From NCBI RefSeq assembly GCF_026626335.1, contig NZ_JAPNTZ010000004.1, forward strand, positions 599,340-663,339: 64,000 bases of DNA, in the 5' to 3' direction. How positions within the stretch are numbered: the stretch's first letter is position 1; each line of letters begins with the position of its first letter. The translations under genes were made by a program, and so were the position numbers. Below the pieces are notes generated by a model. That model did not search any database and was not told the origin of the DNA. It worked only from the letters and a program-made list of their open reading frames with translations. Origin of the DNA: Paractinoplanes pyxinae (lineage in GTDB: Bacteria > Actinomycetota > Actinomycetes > Mycobacteriales > Micromonosporaceae). Shown here in pieces: positions 17,112-25,228 of this stretch.

Positions 17112-18151
17112 GACACCTTGTCGGCGGCGGTGGCGAGCAGGTTGACGTAGTCGTCGAGCACGTACGGGATGGCCAGCACGGTCGGGTTGGCCGCGGTGGC
17201 GAGCGGGGTGCTGCCGACCAGGCTGACCACCGAGCCCCGCTCGAGCGCCGGGATCTTGGACAGCAGCGGGTCGGCCTGCAGCTTGGCCAGCTGGTCCTCG
17301 CTGTCGGCGTACATCACGATGACGTCGACGTCGTCGAACGCCTGGATCTGCTCGGAGCTCTTGTTGAGCGTGAAGGCGTCGGTGCCCTGCGAGTCCTTCT
17401 CGACCACGTCGGCGATCTTGAGGCCGAGATCGCTGAAGAACTGGGTCCGGGTGTCGTGCGAGGTGTAGTAGCCGATCTTGCTGAGGTCGGTCGGGTCGAT
17501 GTGCGTCACGAACATCGTCTGCTTGCCGGCCAGCTGCGGCTTCTTGGCGGCCGCGTCCTTCATGGCCTTCTCGGTGTTCGCGATCAGCTCGTCGCCCTGC
17601 GCCTGCAGGCCGAGGGCCTGGCTGGAGAGCTTGACGATGTCGCGCCACGGGGTGGCCCAGGGGGCGTCCGGGTAGGCGATGACCGGCGCGATCTTGCTCA
17701 GCGTGTCGTAGTCCTGCTGGGTGATGCCGGAGTACGTGGCCAGGATGACGTCGGGCTTGGTGTTCGCGACCGCCTCGAACGCGATGCCGTCGGTCTCGTC
17801 GAACATGACCGGGGTCTGGCCGCCGAGCTCCTTGATCTTCTCGCCGACCCACGGCAGCATGCCGTCGCCGTCGTCGTCACCGAAGTTGGCCTTGGCCATG
17901 CCGACCGGGACGATGCCCAGCGCCAGCGGCACCTCGTGGTTCTCCCACTGCACGGTGGCGACGCGTTCGGGCTTCTTCTCGATCGTGGTGGTGCCGAGCT
18001 TGTGCTTGATCGTGATCGGGAACGAGGCGGTCGCGGCGGAGCTGCCGCCGGCGGCCGGCTCGCCGGTCTCGTCGGAACCGCCGCCACAGGCGGCGAGCGC
18101 CAGCGTGGCCGCGGTGGCGACAGCGGCCGCCAGCAAACGGTGAGCGCGCAT
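17108..18151 (-). CDS. Ferric-siderophore-binding lipoprotein
   Basis: A 347-residue substrate-binding protein of the FepB/FhuD cluster. The signal peptide ends in lipobox LAAC with the lipidated Cys22, followed by a Gly/Ser-rich tether. The body shows the PeripBP_2 pattern: PERVATVQWENHEVPLALGI, KPDVILATYSGITQQDYDTLSKIAPVIAY and VDVIVMYADS. It captures the ferric siderophore at the cell surface and delivers it to the permeases. GGAG precedes ATG 18151. It is the first gene of the operon, and the promoter just upstream is overlapped by an iron box. Confidence 0.95.
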   Translation of the reverse strand: MRAHRLLAAAVATAATLALAACGGGSDETGEPAAGGSSAATASFPITIKHKLGTTTIEKKPERVATVQWENHEVPLALGIVPVGMAKANFGDDDGDGMLPWVGEKIKELGGQTPVMFDETDGIAFEAVANTKPDVILATYSGITQQDYDTLSKIAPVIAYPDAPWATPWRDIVKLSSQALGLQAQGDELIANTEKAMKDAAAKKPQLAGKQTMFVTHIDPTDLSKIGYYTSHDTRTQFFSDLGLKIADVVEKDSQGTDAFTLNKSSEQIQAFDDVDVIVMYADSEDQLAKLQADPLLSKIPALERGSVVSLVGSTPLATAANPTVLAIPYVLDDYVNLLATAADKVS

Positions 18152-18180
18152 GCGCGTTCTCCAGTCTTCAAATCTTCAAG

Positions 18181-18199
18181 TAAGGGGTGCCTAACCTAA
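18181..18199 (-). promoter_or_regulatory. Iron box (IdeR/DmdR operator)
   Basis: On the minus strand the site reads TTAGGTTAGGCACCCCTTA. Against the actinobacterial iron-box consensus TTAGGTTAGGCTAACCTAA, 15 of 19 positions match, including the entire left half and centre. Fe2+-loaded IdeR/DmdR repressors bind such sites. It lies 30 bp upstream of the binding-protein start and covers the predicted -10 element, so repression under iron sufficiency is expected. Confidence 0.88.
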
Positions 18200-18221
18200 C
18201 AACGAAGTCTGAGGGCATCAA
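18193..18221 (-). promoter_or_regulatory. Promoter of the siderophore importer operon
   Basis: On the minus strand a -35 element TTGATG (18221-18216) is separated by exactly 17 bp from a -10 element TAGGTT (18198-18193). The -10 sits inside the iron box. Transcription would begin near 18186 and give a leader of about 35 bases with a GGAG ribosome-binding site. This is a sequence-based prediction. Confidence 0.65.
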
Positions 18222-18248
18222 ACCGCCTCGGCAACTCAGGGGCGCAGG

Positions 18249-20804
18249 TCACGGCCGGTCGAGGGCGTCGCGCAGGGCCGCCCGCGATCTGATACCGAGC
18301 TTCGCGAAGACGTGATGCAGGTGGAACTGGACCGTCCGGGGCGACAGGAACAGCCGGGCGCCGATCTGCTTGTTGGACAGTCCGGCCGCGGCCAGCCGGG
18401 CGATCTCGCCCTCCTGCGGGGTCAGCGCCGAACCGCCGGGCCGTTCGGGCGCCGTCGCGCGCAGCTCGGCCGCGGCCCGCTGCGACCACGGCTCCGCGCC
18501 CAACCGCTCGAACGTCTCGGCCGCTTGCAGCAGCTCGGCCCGGGCGGCGGTCACCGCGCGCATCCGGCGCAGGCGCTCGCCGTGCAGCAGCCGCACCCGG
18601 GCCAGGTCGAACGGCCACCGGTCGGCGCCGGGCGCGGCCAGCGCGCGTTCGAACAGGACGGTCGCCCGGTCGTCGGGGGCGGTGACGGCGGCCGCCGCGT
18701 CGGCCAGCAGGGCCAGGCGGGGCGAGACGTGCCGGGTGCCCGCGGTCCCGACGGCCGCGACGTGGGCCGCCGCCTCCTCGGTGCGGCCGGCCCGGGCGGC
18801 CGCCTCGACCAGGTCCAGTTGCGTCTGCACGGCCCACGGGACGTGCGAGGCCAGCGTCCCGGCCGGGCTGATCCGGCTCGCGTGCAGGTAGGCCTGCTCG
18901 AAGTCGCCGCGGCCGAGGGCCACCACCGTGCGCACCTGCCAGGCGTACGTCCGGACCAGCCCGACCCCGCGCGGCGTGGCCCAGTGCAGCAGTTCGGCCG
19001 CGATCGCGAGCGCCGTCCGGTCGTCGCCCCGGGCGGCCGCCACCTGCGCCTGCACGTGCCGGCCGGGCAGGGCGAGCAGCACGTACCCGTGCTCGCGGCA
19101 CCGCGCGGCGGCGTCGTCGGCCAGCCGCTGCGCCTCGTCCCAGCGGCCCCGGGCGTACGCGTGCCGGGCCAGCAGCATCTGCGCGTTCAGCCCGACCGCC
19201 AGCCCGTCGCCCTGCGCCACCCGCTCCAGCGCGTCGTGGCAGGCGTCCTGCCGGTCGGTGACCTGGGCGACCAGCCCGAGCCGGATGATCCAGGCCGGGT
19301 CGGTCTCGCGTGGCAGCCCGGCCAGCGCGGCGTCGAGCCGGTCGAGCACGCCGGGCGTCAACCGGGCCGGGTCGGCCAGGACGTCGTGGCTGAGCCGCAC
19401 GATCTCGGAACTGTCGTCGTCGAGGGCGGCCCGCAGCGGCTGCCACAGCGCGGGCCGGCCGCCGAAGAAGCACACCGACACCAGCGTGTAGAGCGCCTCC
19501 TCGACGGCCGCCCGCCCGGCGTCCTTCATCGTGCGGTCGTCGGCGAGCGCCCCGGCCAGCAGCCGGTGGGCCGTGTCGATGTCGCCCTCGCCGTTGAGCA
19601 GCACGTGGGCGGCGGTCACGGCGATCTGCAGCGAGCCGCGGGGGACGGGGAGCGCCTGCCGGGCCGGCGGCAGCCGCCCGATCGAATGGGCCCCGACGTA
19701 CGCCGCCGCCGCCCGACGCCGGCTGCGGTCGGCCGGACCGGGGGTGAGCTCGGCCGCCCGGGTCAGTGCGGCCACTGCCCCGACGGTGTCGCCCCGGTCC
19801 AGCACCGAGCGCGCGGACCGCTCGAGGCGGGCGGCCACGCTCTCGTCGGGCCAGACGGTGGCCTCGCCCAGGTGCCGCGCGCTGCGGTCGGGCTGGTCGG
19901 CGAACAACTCGGCCAGCCGCTGGTGGGCCCGGCGCCGCTCGGCCCCGGTGGACAGGTCGATCGCCGTCGACCGGATCAGCGGGTGCCGGAACACGAGCCG
20001 GCCCGTGGCGTCGTCGAGGTGCAGCAGCCGGGCGCGTTCCAGGTCACCGAGAGCTCCGGCGTCGGTGACGAGCCGCCGGTCGCCGGTGGTGTCGAGCGCC
20101 GCCAGCAGCAGCAACCACCGGGCCGGCTCGGTCAGGGCGCGCACGTGCGGCGCGAACAGCTCGCGCAGGCGCCGGCTCGGACCGGTCGGCAATTCCAGCA
20201 GCGCCAGCGGGTTGCCCTGTGCCTCGGCCAGCACCCTTTCCCGCTCGGCGGCGGGCAGGGCGGGAAAACGTTGACGCAGAAGGCGATCGGCCGCCTCGCC
20301 GGTGAGGGGCCGGATCTCCCGTACGGGCATGTCGCCGTACCGGAAAAAGCTGCCCAGCCCCAGCCGCGCCGCCCCCAGAAACGCCACCTCGCGCGCGACC
20401 ACCTCGAGCACGGCCGCGCTGGCCCGGTCGATCCACGACAGATCGTCGACGACCAGCAGCACCGGCCGTTCCGCCCGGCGCAGCAGCGCGAGCACGGCCT
20501 CGGCCACCACCGCCCGCTCCGGCATGTCACCCTCGGCGCCGCCCAGCGCGACCTCGAGCACGTCGTCCCACCCGGCCCGCAGCGGCAGCAGAAGCTGGTG
20601 CAGCGCCGAGAAGGGCAGATCGGCCTCGAGCTCGACCCCGGTGGCGCGCAGCACGAGCCGCCCGCGCTGCCGGGCCCGGGCCGCGGCCGCGTCGAGCAGC
20701 GTGGTCTTGCCCACCCCGGGCTCACCGGTGACCAGCAGCGCGCCCAGGTCGTCGACGAAAGCCTCGCTCACCCTTTCCGACCGTAGGCCCTCTAGCACGT
20801 TCAC
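18249..20804 (-). CDS. Large LuxR-family ATPase regulator (LAL), first of three
   Basis: About 851 residues. An N-terminal STAND ATPase has Walker A GEPGVGKT (27-34) and Walker B VLLVVDDLSWID (about 125-137), followed by several hundred residues of TPR-like helices. The C-terminal LuxR helix-turn-helix includes LTPQEGEIARLAAAGLSNKQIGARLFLSPRTVQFHLHHV-type pattern. It is a likely ATP-dependent activator. GTG 20804 is the first in-frame start; GTG 20798 and GTG 20771 are alternatives, the last matching the paralogue at 25229 best. It diverges from the AEC transporter 39 bp away, which is its most obvious candidate target. Confidence 0.9.
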   Translation of the reverse strand: MNVLEGLRSERVSEAFVDDLGALLVTGEPGVGKTTLLDAAAARARQRGRLVLRATGVELEADLPFSALHQLLLPLRAGWDDVLEVALGGAEGDMPERAVVAEAVLALLRRAERPVLLVVDDLSWIDRASAAVLEVVAREVAFLGAARLGLGSFFRYGDMPVREIRPLTGEAADRLLRQRFPALPAAERERVLAEAQGNPLALLELPTGPSRRLRELFAPHVRALTEPARWLLLLAALDTTGDRRLVTDAGALGDLERARLLHLDDATGRLVFRHPLIRSTAIDLSTGAERRRAHQRLAELFADQPDRSARHLGEATVWPDESVAARLERSARSVLDRGDTVGAVAALTRAAELTPGPADRSRRRAAAAYVGAHSIGRLPPARQALPVPRGSLQIAVTAAHVLLNGEGDIDTAHRLLAGALADDRTMKDAGRAAVEEALYTLVSVCFFGGRPALWQPLRAALDDDSSEIVRLSHDVLADPARLTPGVLDRLDAALAGLPRETDPAWIIRLGLVAQVTDRQDACHDALERVAQGDGLAVGLNAQMLLARHAYARGRWDEAQRLADDAAARCREHGYVLLALPGRHVQAQVAAARGDDRTALAIAAELLHWATPRGVGLVRTYAWQVRTVVALGRGDFEQAYLHASRISPAGTLASHVPWAVQTQLDLVEAAARAGRTEEAAAHVAAVGTAGTRHVSPRLALLADAAAAVTAPDDRATVLFERALAAPGADRWPFDLARVRLLHGERLRRMRAVTAARAELLQAAETFERLGAEPWSQRAAAELRATAPERPGGSALTPQEGEIARLAAAGLSNKQIGARLFLSPRTVQFHLHHVFAKLGIRSRAALRDALDRP

Positions 20805-20843
20805 GCGATGCCCCGGGGCGGCCCGATCGGGGATCCTGGCCGC

Positions 20844-21764
20844 ATGGCCGGTGAGATCGCGACCGCCCTGCTGCCCGTCTTCTTCGTGCTGGCGCTCGGC
20901 TACGGCGCGGGCAAGCGCGGGCTGGTCGACAACACCAATGTGGACACGCTCAACACCCTCGTCATGTCCATCGCGCTGCCCATCGCGCTGTTCACCAGCC
21001 TGGCCGCCGGGCGCCGGGACGCGGTGCTGGCGCGCTGGCCCCTGGCCGTGAGCTTCTTCCTGGCCATGGCGGTGGTCTACGCCGGGACGTACGTGGTGCA
21101 GCGGCGCATCCATGGGCTGAAGCCCGGTGAGGCCGCGTTGCAGGCGCTCACCGTGGCCTTCCCGAACCTGGCCGCCGTGGGGTTGCCGCTGGTCGGCTCG
21201 GTGCTCGGGCCGGACGCTGTGCTCAGCGTGGCCGCGGCGCTCGGCATCGGGTCGATCACGCTCACGCCGTACACCATCGTGGTTCTGGAACGGGAACGCG
21301 GCGGCGCGGTGGGCCGGGTGATCCGCAAGTCACTGCGCAACCCGGTCGTGCTGGGGCCGCTGCTGGGCCTGGCCTGGTCTCTGTCCGGCCTGCCGCTGCC
21401 GGACGTGTTGCGGGCGACGCTGACGGCGATCGGCTCGGTGACCGGCGGGGTCGCGCTGTTCCTGACCGGCCTGGTGCTCTCGGCCCAGGCCGTCGAGTTC
21501 AGTCGCAACGCGTACGTGTCAACGGTCGTCGCCGCTGTCGTCCGGCCCGGTCTGGGGTATCTCGCCGTCCTCGCCTTCGGGCTCACCGGGCCGCTCGCTC
21601 AGGAGACGGTGCTGCTGCTGGCCGTCCCGCCCGGCTTCTTCGGCGTGCTGCTGGGGATCGGCTACCACGTGCGGCCGGCCGTCGCCGGCACGACATTGCT
21701 GTTCGCGACGCTGGCCTCGGCCGTCACGCTCAGCGCCGTCATCGCCCTTCTTCCGCGGTTCTAG
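20844..21764 (+). CDS. AEC-family (auxin efflux carrier-like) transporter
   Basis: A 306-residue membrane protein with about ten hydrophobic helices in two five-helix halves, as in the AEC/Mem_trans family. Recognisable stretches are LLPVFFVLALGYGAGKRGLVD at the N-terminus, ALQALTVAFPNLAAVGLPL, and VPPGFFGVLLGIGY near the C-terminus. Bacterial members move organic acids such as malate or malonate, but the substrate here is not evident. ATG 20844 is the start. It is divergent from the large regulator at 20804, and its 3' end overlaps the CMD gene by 26 bp. Confidence 0.9.
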   Translation: MAGEIATALLPVFFVLALGYGAGKRGLVDNTNVDTLNTLVMSIALPIALFTSLAAGRRDAVLARWPLAVSFFLAMAVVYAGTYVVQRRIHGLKPGEAALQALTVAFPNLAAVGLPLVGSVLGPDAVLSVAAALGIGSITLTPYTIVVLERERGGAVGRVIRKSLRNPVVLGPLLGLAWSLSGLPLPDVLRATLTAIGSVTGGVALFLTGLVLSAQAVEFSRNAYVSTVVAAVVRPGLGYLAVLAFGLTGPLAQETVLLLAVPPGFFGVLLGIGYHVRPAVAGTTLLFATLASAVTLSAVIALLPRF

Positions 21765-22137
21765 CCTTCTCGGCGAACACTTCGGCCGCGATGGCGTAGC
21801 TGTCGAAGGCCCTCGCCACTCCCGCGTAGACGGCGATCTGGATGAACGCCTCCACGATCTCCTCCGGCGTGACGCCGCTGTTCAGCGCGATCCGCAGCTG
21901 CCCGCGCAGGGGTTCGAGAATGCCCAGGCCGGCCGCGATGGTGACCGAGACCAGCGCCCGGGTGCGGGTGTCCAGGAATTCGGTGCGGGGCCAGGCGTCG
22001 CCGAAGGCGTGCTCGGTGGCGATCCGCTTGAAGTCGGCGGCGTTGGGCGGCTCGCCCTCGCCGGCCCCGAGAAAGCGTTCGAGCCGGAAGCCGAGCAGCT
22101 TCTCGGCGGTGTCCAGGGCGCGGGCGTAGTCGCTCAT
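21739..22137 (-). CDS. Carboxymuconolactone decarboxylase (CMD) family protein
   Basis: A 132-residue all-helical CMD-domain protein. The N-terminal half resembles 4-carboxymuconolactone decarboxylase (TEFLDTRTRALVSVTIAAGLG, then LRGQLRIALNSGVTPEEIVEAFIQIAVYAG). The CxxC of AhpD peroxidases is absent, which favours a decarboxylase-like or ligand-binding role over antioxidant activity. It starts 9 bp after the stop of the large LuxR-type gene on the same strand, so the two form an operon. The 3' end overlaps the AEC gene by 26 bp. Confidence 0.88.
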   Translation of the reverse strand: MSDYARALDTAEKLLGFRLERFLGAGEGEPPNAADFKRIATEHAFGDAWPRTEFLDTRTRALVSVTIAAGLGILEPLRGQLRIALNSGVTPEEIVEAFIQIAVYAGVARAFDSYAIAAEVFAEKARTAEEGR

Positions 22138-22146
22138 GTCTCTCTC

Positions 22147-25083
22147 CTAGGAATTGTCGCGGAGCTCGTGCGCGAGCTGCACCCGCGAGCGGATGCCGAG
22201 CTTGGTGAAGACGTTGCGGACGTGGGTGTTCACGGTGTGCGGCGACAGGTGCAGCTCGCCCGCGGCGCGACGGTTGGTCGCCCCGGCCGCGACCAGGCGG
22301 ACCACTTTCAGCTCGGCGTCGGTCAGGCTTTCCCAACCCTTTCCCGTACGGGTGGCAGCCGGCCGCCCGGCGCCGTGCTCCCGCAACGACCGGCGCACGC
22401 GCTGGACATCGGCCTCGGCGCCGGCGTCGGCGAACCCGGCCAGCGCCTCCTCGAGCCGGCGCACGGCCTCGTCCCGGTCGCCGGGCGGCAGCGCAGCAGC
22501 CGCGTCCTCCCGGGCGCCCGCCGCGAGCAGCGGGCGACCGGCGGCGGCCTGCAGCTTGGCCGCGGCCGACAGCTGCTCGGCGTCGCCGGTGAGCAGCCCC
22601 TGCACGTGAGCCGCGACCGCCGAGCCGGCCCGCGACGAGACGACCAGAAGCCGCTCGCGCAGCCCTTCGTCGCCGGCCGCCGCCGCGATGCGACCGGCCG
22701 AGACGAGGAAGGCGAAGTCCACCGGCAGCGGCGGCGTGACTCCGAGGAGCGGATCGTCCCGGAGCAGCCGAGCCGCCTCGTGGGCATCTCCGCGGCCGGC
22801 GGCGGTCAGGGCCGGCACGCGCGCGGCCCAGCGGCGGCCGGCCGGGCTGTCGCCGGTGCGCAGCTTCCGGGCGGCCCGTCCCAGCGCGGCGTCGCCCAGG
22901 TGCTGGGCCAGGAAGGACAGGGTGATCATGCGGAGCAGGTCGTTCCCGGCGTCCGGCTCGGCCGGCGTCCGCGCTTCGGCCTGCGCTCGCGCCTCGGGCA
23001 GGTGCCCGCCGGCCTGCGCTCGCGCCTCGCTCAGGTGCCCGCCGGCCAGCGCCCGCGCTTCGGCCAGGCGCCCGCCGGTCAGGTGCATCATCGCGGAGAG
23101 CTGGACGCCCCGCGCGAGCAGCGGCGCATCTCGTTCGGCGCGGGCCCGGCGCAGGCACTCGGCCAGGGTGGCCTCCGCGTCCCCGATTCGCCCGAGGTGG
23201 TGCAGCACCACGGCGGTGAGCAGGTCGCGCGGCCCCGCGTCCGGATCGCCGGGATCGGCCGTGCTGAGCACGCGGTCGACTATGGCCGCGGCAAGCGCCC
23301 CCGACCCGCGCGCGCTGTGCACCCCGGCCAGTACCAGCCGGGCCATGTCACAGCTGTCGGGCGAGGCCACCGCCACCCGTTCCGCCTCGCCCAGCTCCCC
23401 GTCCTCGAGCAGGTTGAAGGCGAGCCACGCCGAGTGCCGCGCCCGAACGGCCAAGGGAACGCCGCGCAGGGCAAGTCCCGCCTTGTTCTCGGCGGCGCGC
23501 TCGGCGGCCGGGCGGTCGAGCAGGGTGGACAGGACCAGCCGGACGGCGGCCCCCTCAGCCATCGGCAGCAGGCCGCCACCCAGCACCCGGCCGGCCAGGT
23601 CCCGGGCCCCGCCCGCGTGGCCGGCCCGGCGCAGCTGGTCCAGCGCCTCCAGGGCCACCTCGCCGCGGTCCCCGTCGCCCGGCGGCAGCAGCTCGAACGC
23701 CCGCACCAGCATCCCGGCCGCCGCCCCGGGATCGCCGACCGCCCGCGCCGATGCCCGCAACGCCGCGATCGCCGCCCGGTCATCCGGCCGGGCGCTGCCG
23801 GCCAGCAGCGCCGCCACTTCGGCCGGGGCCGCCCCGGTGCGCAGCAGCACATCGGCCGCCTCGCGTTCCAGCGCCCGGCGCAGCGAGTCCGGCAGCGTGG
23901 CGCGGGCCGCCCGGCGCAGCAAGGCCGGATCGAAGCGGATGTCCCCACCCTCGACGGCGAACAGCCCGGCCCGCACCACCTCGTCCAGCGGCTCGATCAG
24001 GTCGGCCGGCCCGCACCGCAGCAGCCCGGCCAGCTGCGCCGCGGTGAACCGAGCCGGCAGCGCGCCCGCCACCCGTACCGCCCGCCGGGCCGCCGGCGTC
24101 AGTGCACACATCCTCTCCACCAGCGCCACCGTGACCCGCCGCGGCACGGCGGCCTCGAAGCCCTCCTCGTCCACCCCTCGAAACAGCTCCGCCGTCATCC
24201 GGCGCGGCTCGGCGGTGCCCGGATATTCCTCGCGCAGCCCACGGCCCGGCTCGGCCGTCATCCGGCGCGGCCCGGCGGCGTTCAGACCGTCCTCGCCCGG
24301 CCCGCGGACTGGCTCCGCCGTCATTCGGCGCGGCGCTGGGGCGGCTGGGCCTTCTTTGTGCAGTCCGTGGGCCGGCTCGGCCGTCAGTCGGCGCGGTCCG
24401 GTGGCGGTCAGGCCCTCCTCGTGCAGGCCGCGGACCAGCTCGGCGGTCCAGAACGGATGGCCGCCGGCGATGTCGGCTGCGGCGCGCAGGGCCGGCCCGG
24501 CCGTGGGCACCAGGTCGGTGACCAGGATGGCCCGGGCCTCGGCGGATAGCGGGCCCAGCCGCAGCACCTCGGCGTCCGCCCGTTCCAGGTGGGTCATCAG
24601 CTCGCCGGCGGCCGGGCCGGCCTGGCCGCGCCGGCCGGCCAGCAGCCACAGGATGCGTCGGTCGCGCAGGCGGGCGATCAGGCTCCGGATCGCCGTGGCG
24701 GTGTCGCCGTCCACGGTGTGCAGGTCGTCGAGCACGAACACCAGCGGGGTGCGGGCCGCCGCTCCGGCCAGGGCGTCGCCCAGGTCGTGCACCATCCAGA
24801 AACCGGGCTCGGCCCGGAAGGCGCGCGGCTCGGCCTCGAGCACCGCGGCCGGCAGCGGCCCGAGCCGCCCGCGGGCGCCGGCCCGCAGCACCCGCATCCC
24901 GGCCCGGTCGCCGCGGGCGGCGATCTCGCCGGCCAGCGCGGTCTTGCCGATGCCGGGCGGGCCGTCGAGCAGCAGCACCGAGCCCTCCCCGGACCGGGTC
25001 GCGGAGAGGTGGTCGTCGGCGATCGCGATCTCGCAGCCGCGGCCGCGAACGCCGGTCATCGTCGTCGGTGAGCGGACCTCCAT
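22147..25083 (-). CDS. Large LuxR-family ATPase regulator with internal tandem repeats
   Basis: About 978 residues. The N-terminal ATPase shows Walker A GPPGIGKT (41-48) and Walker B LVFVLDDLHTVD; the C-terminal LuxR helix-turn-helix contains LTDAELKVVRLVAAGATN and LSPHTVNTHVRNVFTKLG. Two in-frame repeat tracts interrupt the middle: five 21-residue units at 213-317, inserted between the ATPase and its helical lid, and three 11-residue units at 670-702 in the TPR-like region. Neither is normal for the family. ATG 25083 is the chosen start, ATG 25059 an alternative. It is followed by the CMD gene and diverges from the regulator at 25229. Confidence 0.9.
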   Translation of the reverse strand: MEVRSPTTMTGVRGRGCEIAIADDHLSATRSGEGSVLLLDGPPGIGKTALAGEIAARGDRAGMRVLRAGARGRLGPLPAAVLEAEPRAFRAEPGFWMVHDLGDALAGAAARTPLVFVLDDLHTVDGDTATAIRSLIARLRDRRILWLLAGRRGQAGPAAGELMTHLERADAEVLRLGPLSAEARAILVTDLVPTAGPALRAAADIAGGHPFWTAELVRGLHEEGLTATGPRRLTAEPAHGLHKEGPAAPAPRRMTAEPVRGPGEDGLNAAGPRRMTAEPGRGLREEYPGTAEPRRMTAELFRGVDEEGFEAAVPRRVTVALVERMCALTPAARRAVRVAGALPARFTAAQLAGLLRCGPADLIEPLDEVVRAGLFAVEGGDIRFDPALLRRAARATLPDSLRRALEREAADVLLRTGAAPAEVAALLAGSARPDDRAAIAALRASARAVGDPGAAAGMLVRAFELLPPGDGDRGEVALEALDQLRRAGHAGGARDLAGRVLGGGLLPMAEGAAVRLVLSTLLDRPAAERAAENKAGLALRGVPLAVRARHSAWLAFNLLEDGELGEAERVAVASPDSCDMARLVLAGVHSARGSGALAAAIVDRVLSTADPGDPDAGPRDLLTAVVLHHLGRIGDAEATLAECLRRARAERDAPLLARGVQLSAMMHLTGGRLAEARALAGGHLSEARAQAGGHLPEARAQAEARTPAEPDAGNDLLRMITLSFLAQHLGDAALGRAARKLRTGDSPAGRRWAARVPALTAAGRGDAHEAARLLRDDPLLGVTPPLPVDFAFLVSAGRIAAAAGDEGLRERLLVVSSRAGSAVAAHVQGLLTGDAEQLSAAAKLQAAAGRPLLAAGAREDAAAALPPGDRDEAVRRLEEALAGFADAGAEADVQRVRRSLREHGAGRPAATRTGKGWESLTDAELKVVRLVAAGATNRRAAGELHLSPHTVNTHVRNVFTKLGIRSRVQLAHELRDNS
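22978..23076 (-). repeat. Three 33-bp tandem repeats within the LuxR regulator
   Basis: Copies lie at 22978-23010, 23011-23043 and 23044-23076. The first two differ at about two positions; the third is more diverged. Each encodes 11 residues on the minus strand (pattern EARAxAGGHLx), so expansion or contraction leaves the frame intact. The unit fits one helical turn-set in the TPR-like region. Confidence 0.9.
24133..24447 (-). repeat. Five 63-bp tandem repeats within the LuxR regulator
   Basis: Unit boundaries are 24447-24385, 24384-24322, 24321-24259, 24258-24196 and 24195-24133. Each encodes 21 residues beginning TAE and ending PRRx, with a conserved GL/GP-EEG core; the copies are diverged in the middle. 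The unit probably arose by duplication of the lid segment TAELVRGLHEEG. The period is a multiple of three, so the protein frame survives copy-number change. Confidence 0.92.
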
Positions 25084-25228
25084 GCCGCCAGCCTGATCGT
25101 CCGGGCCGCCCGGGACATCCCTCAGCCGACCCAGACCCGCCGTGGCCTGCCCCACGTGCCGCCGCCCACGTCTTGACCAGCGACGTCACGGCCGATTGAG
25201 TCATTTGGCAGACGACACGCGAGCGGGG

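Noticed and set aside
14225..18151. A siderophore biosynthetic gene cluster
   Set aside because: Only the importer is present; no NRPS, NIS synthetase or export genes lie within the window.
18312..20786. Long plus-strand open frame of 824 codons opposite the first LuxR-type regulator
   Set aside because: It is a shadow of the real minus-strand gene: the translation is rich in Arg, Gly and Pro with no family motif, and it lies wholly within the annotated regulator.
22978..23076. 33-bp repeats as a CRISPR array
   Set aside because: The units are directly adjacent with no spacers and are in frame with a protein; they are a coding minisatellite.
22009..24549. Long plus-strand open frame of 846 codons opposite the repeat-bearing regulator
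   Set aside because: Low-complexity Arg/Gly/Pro translation with no recognisable domain; the minus strand carries the Walker motifs and LuxR domain.
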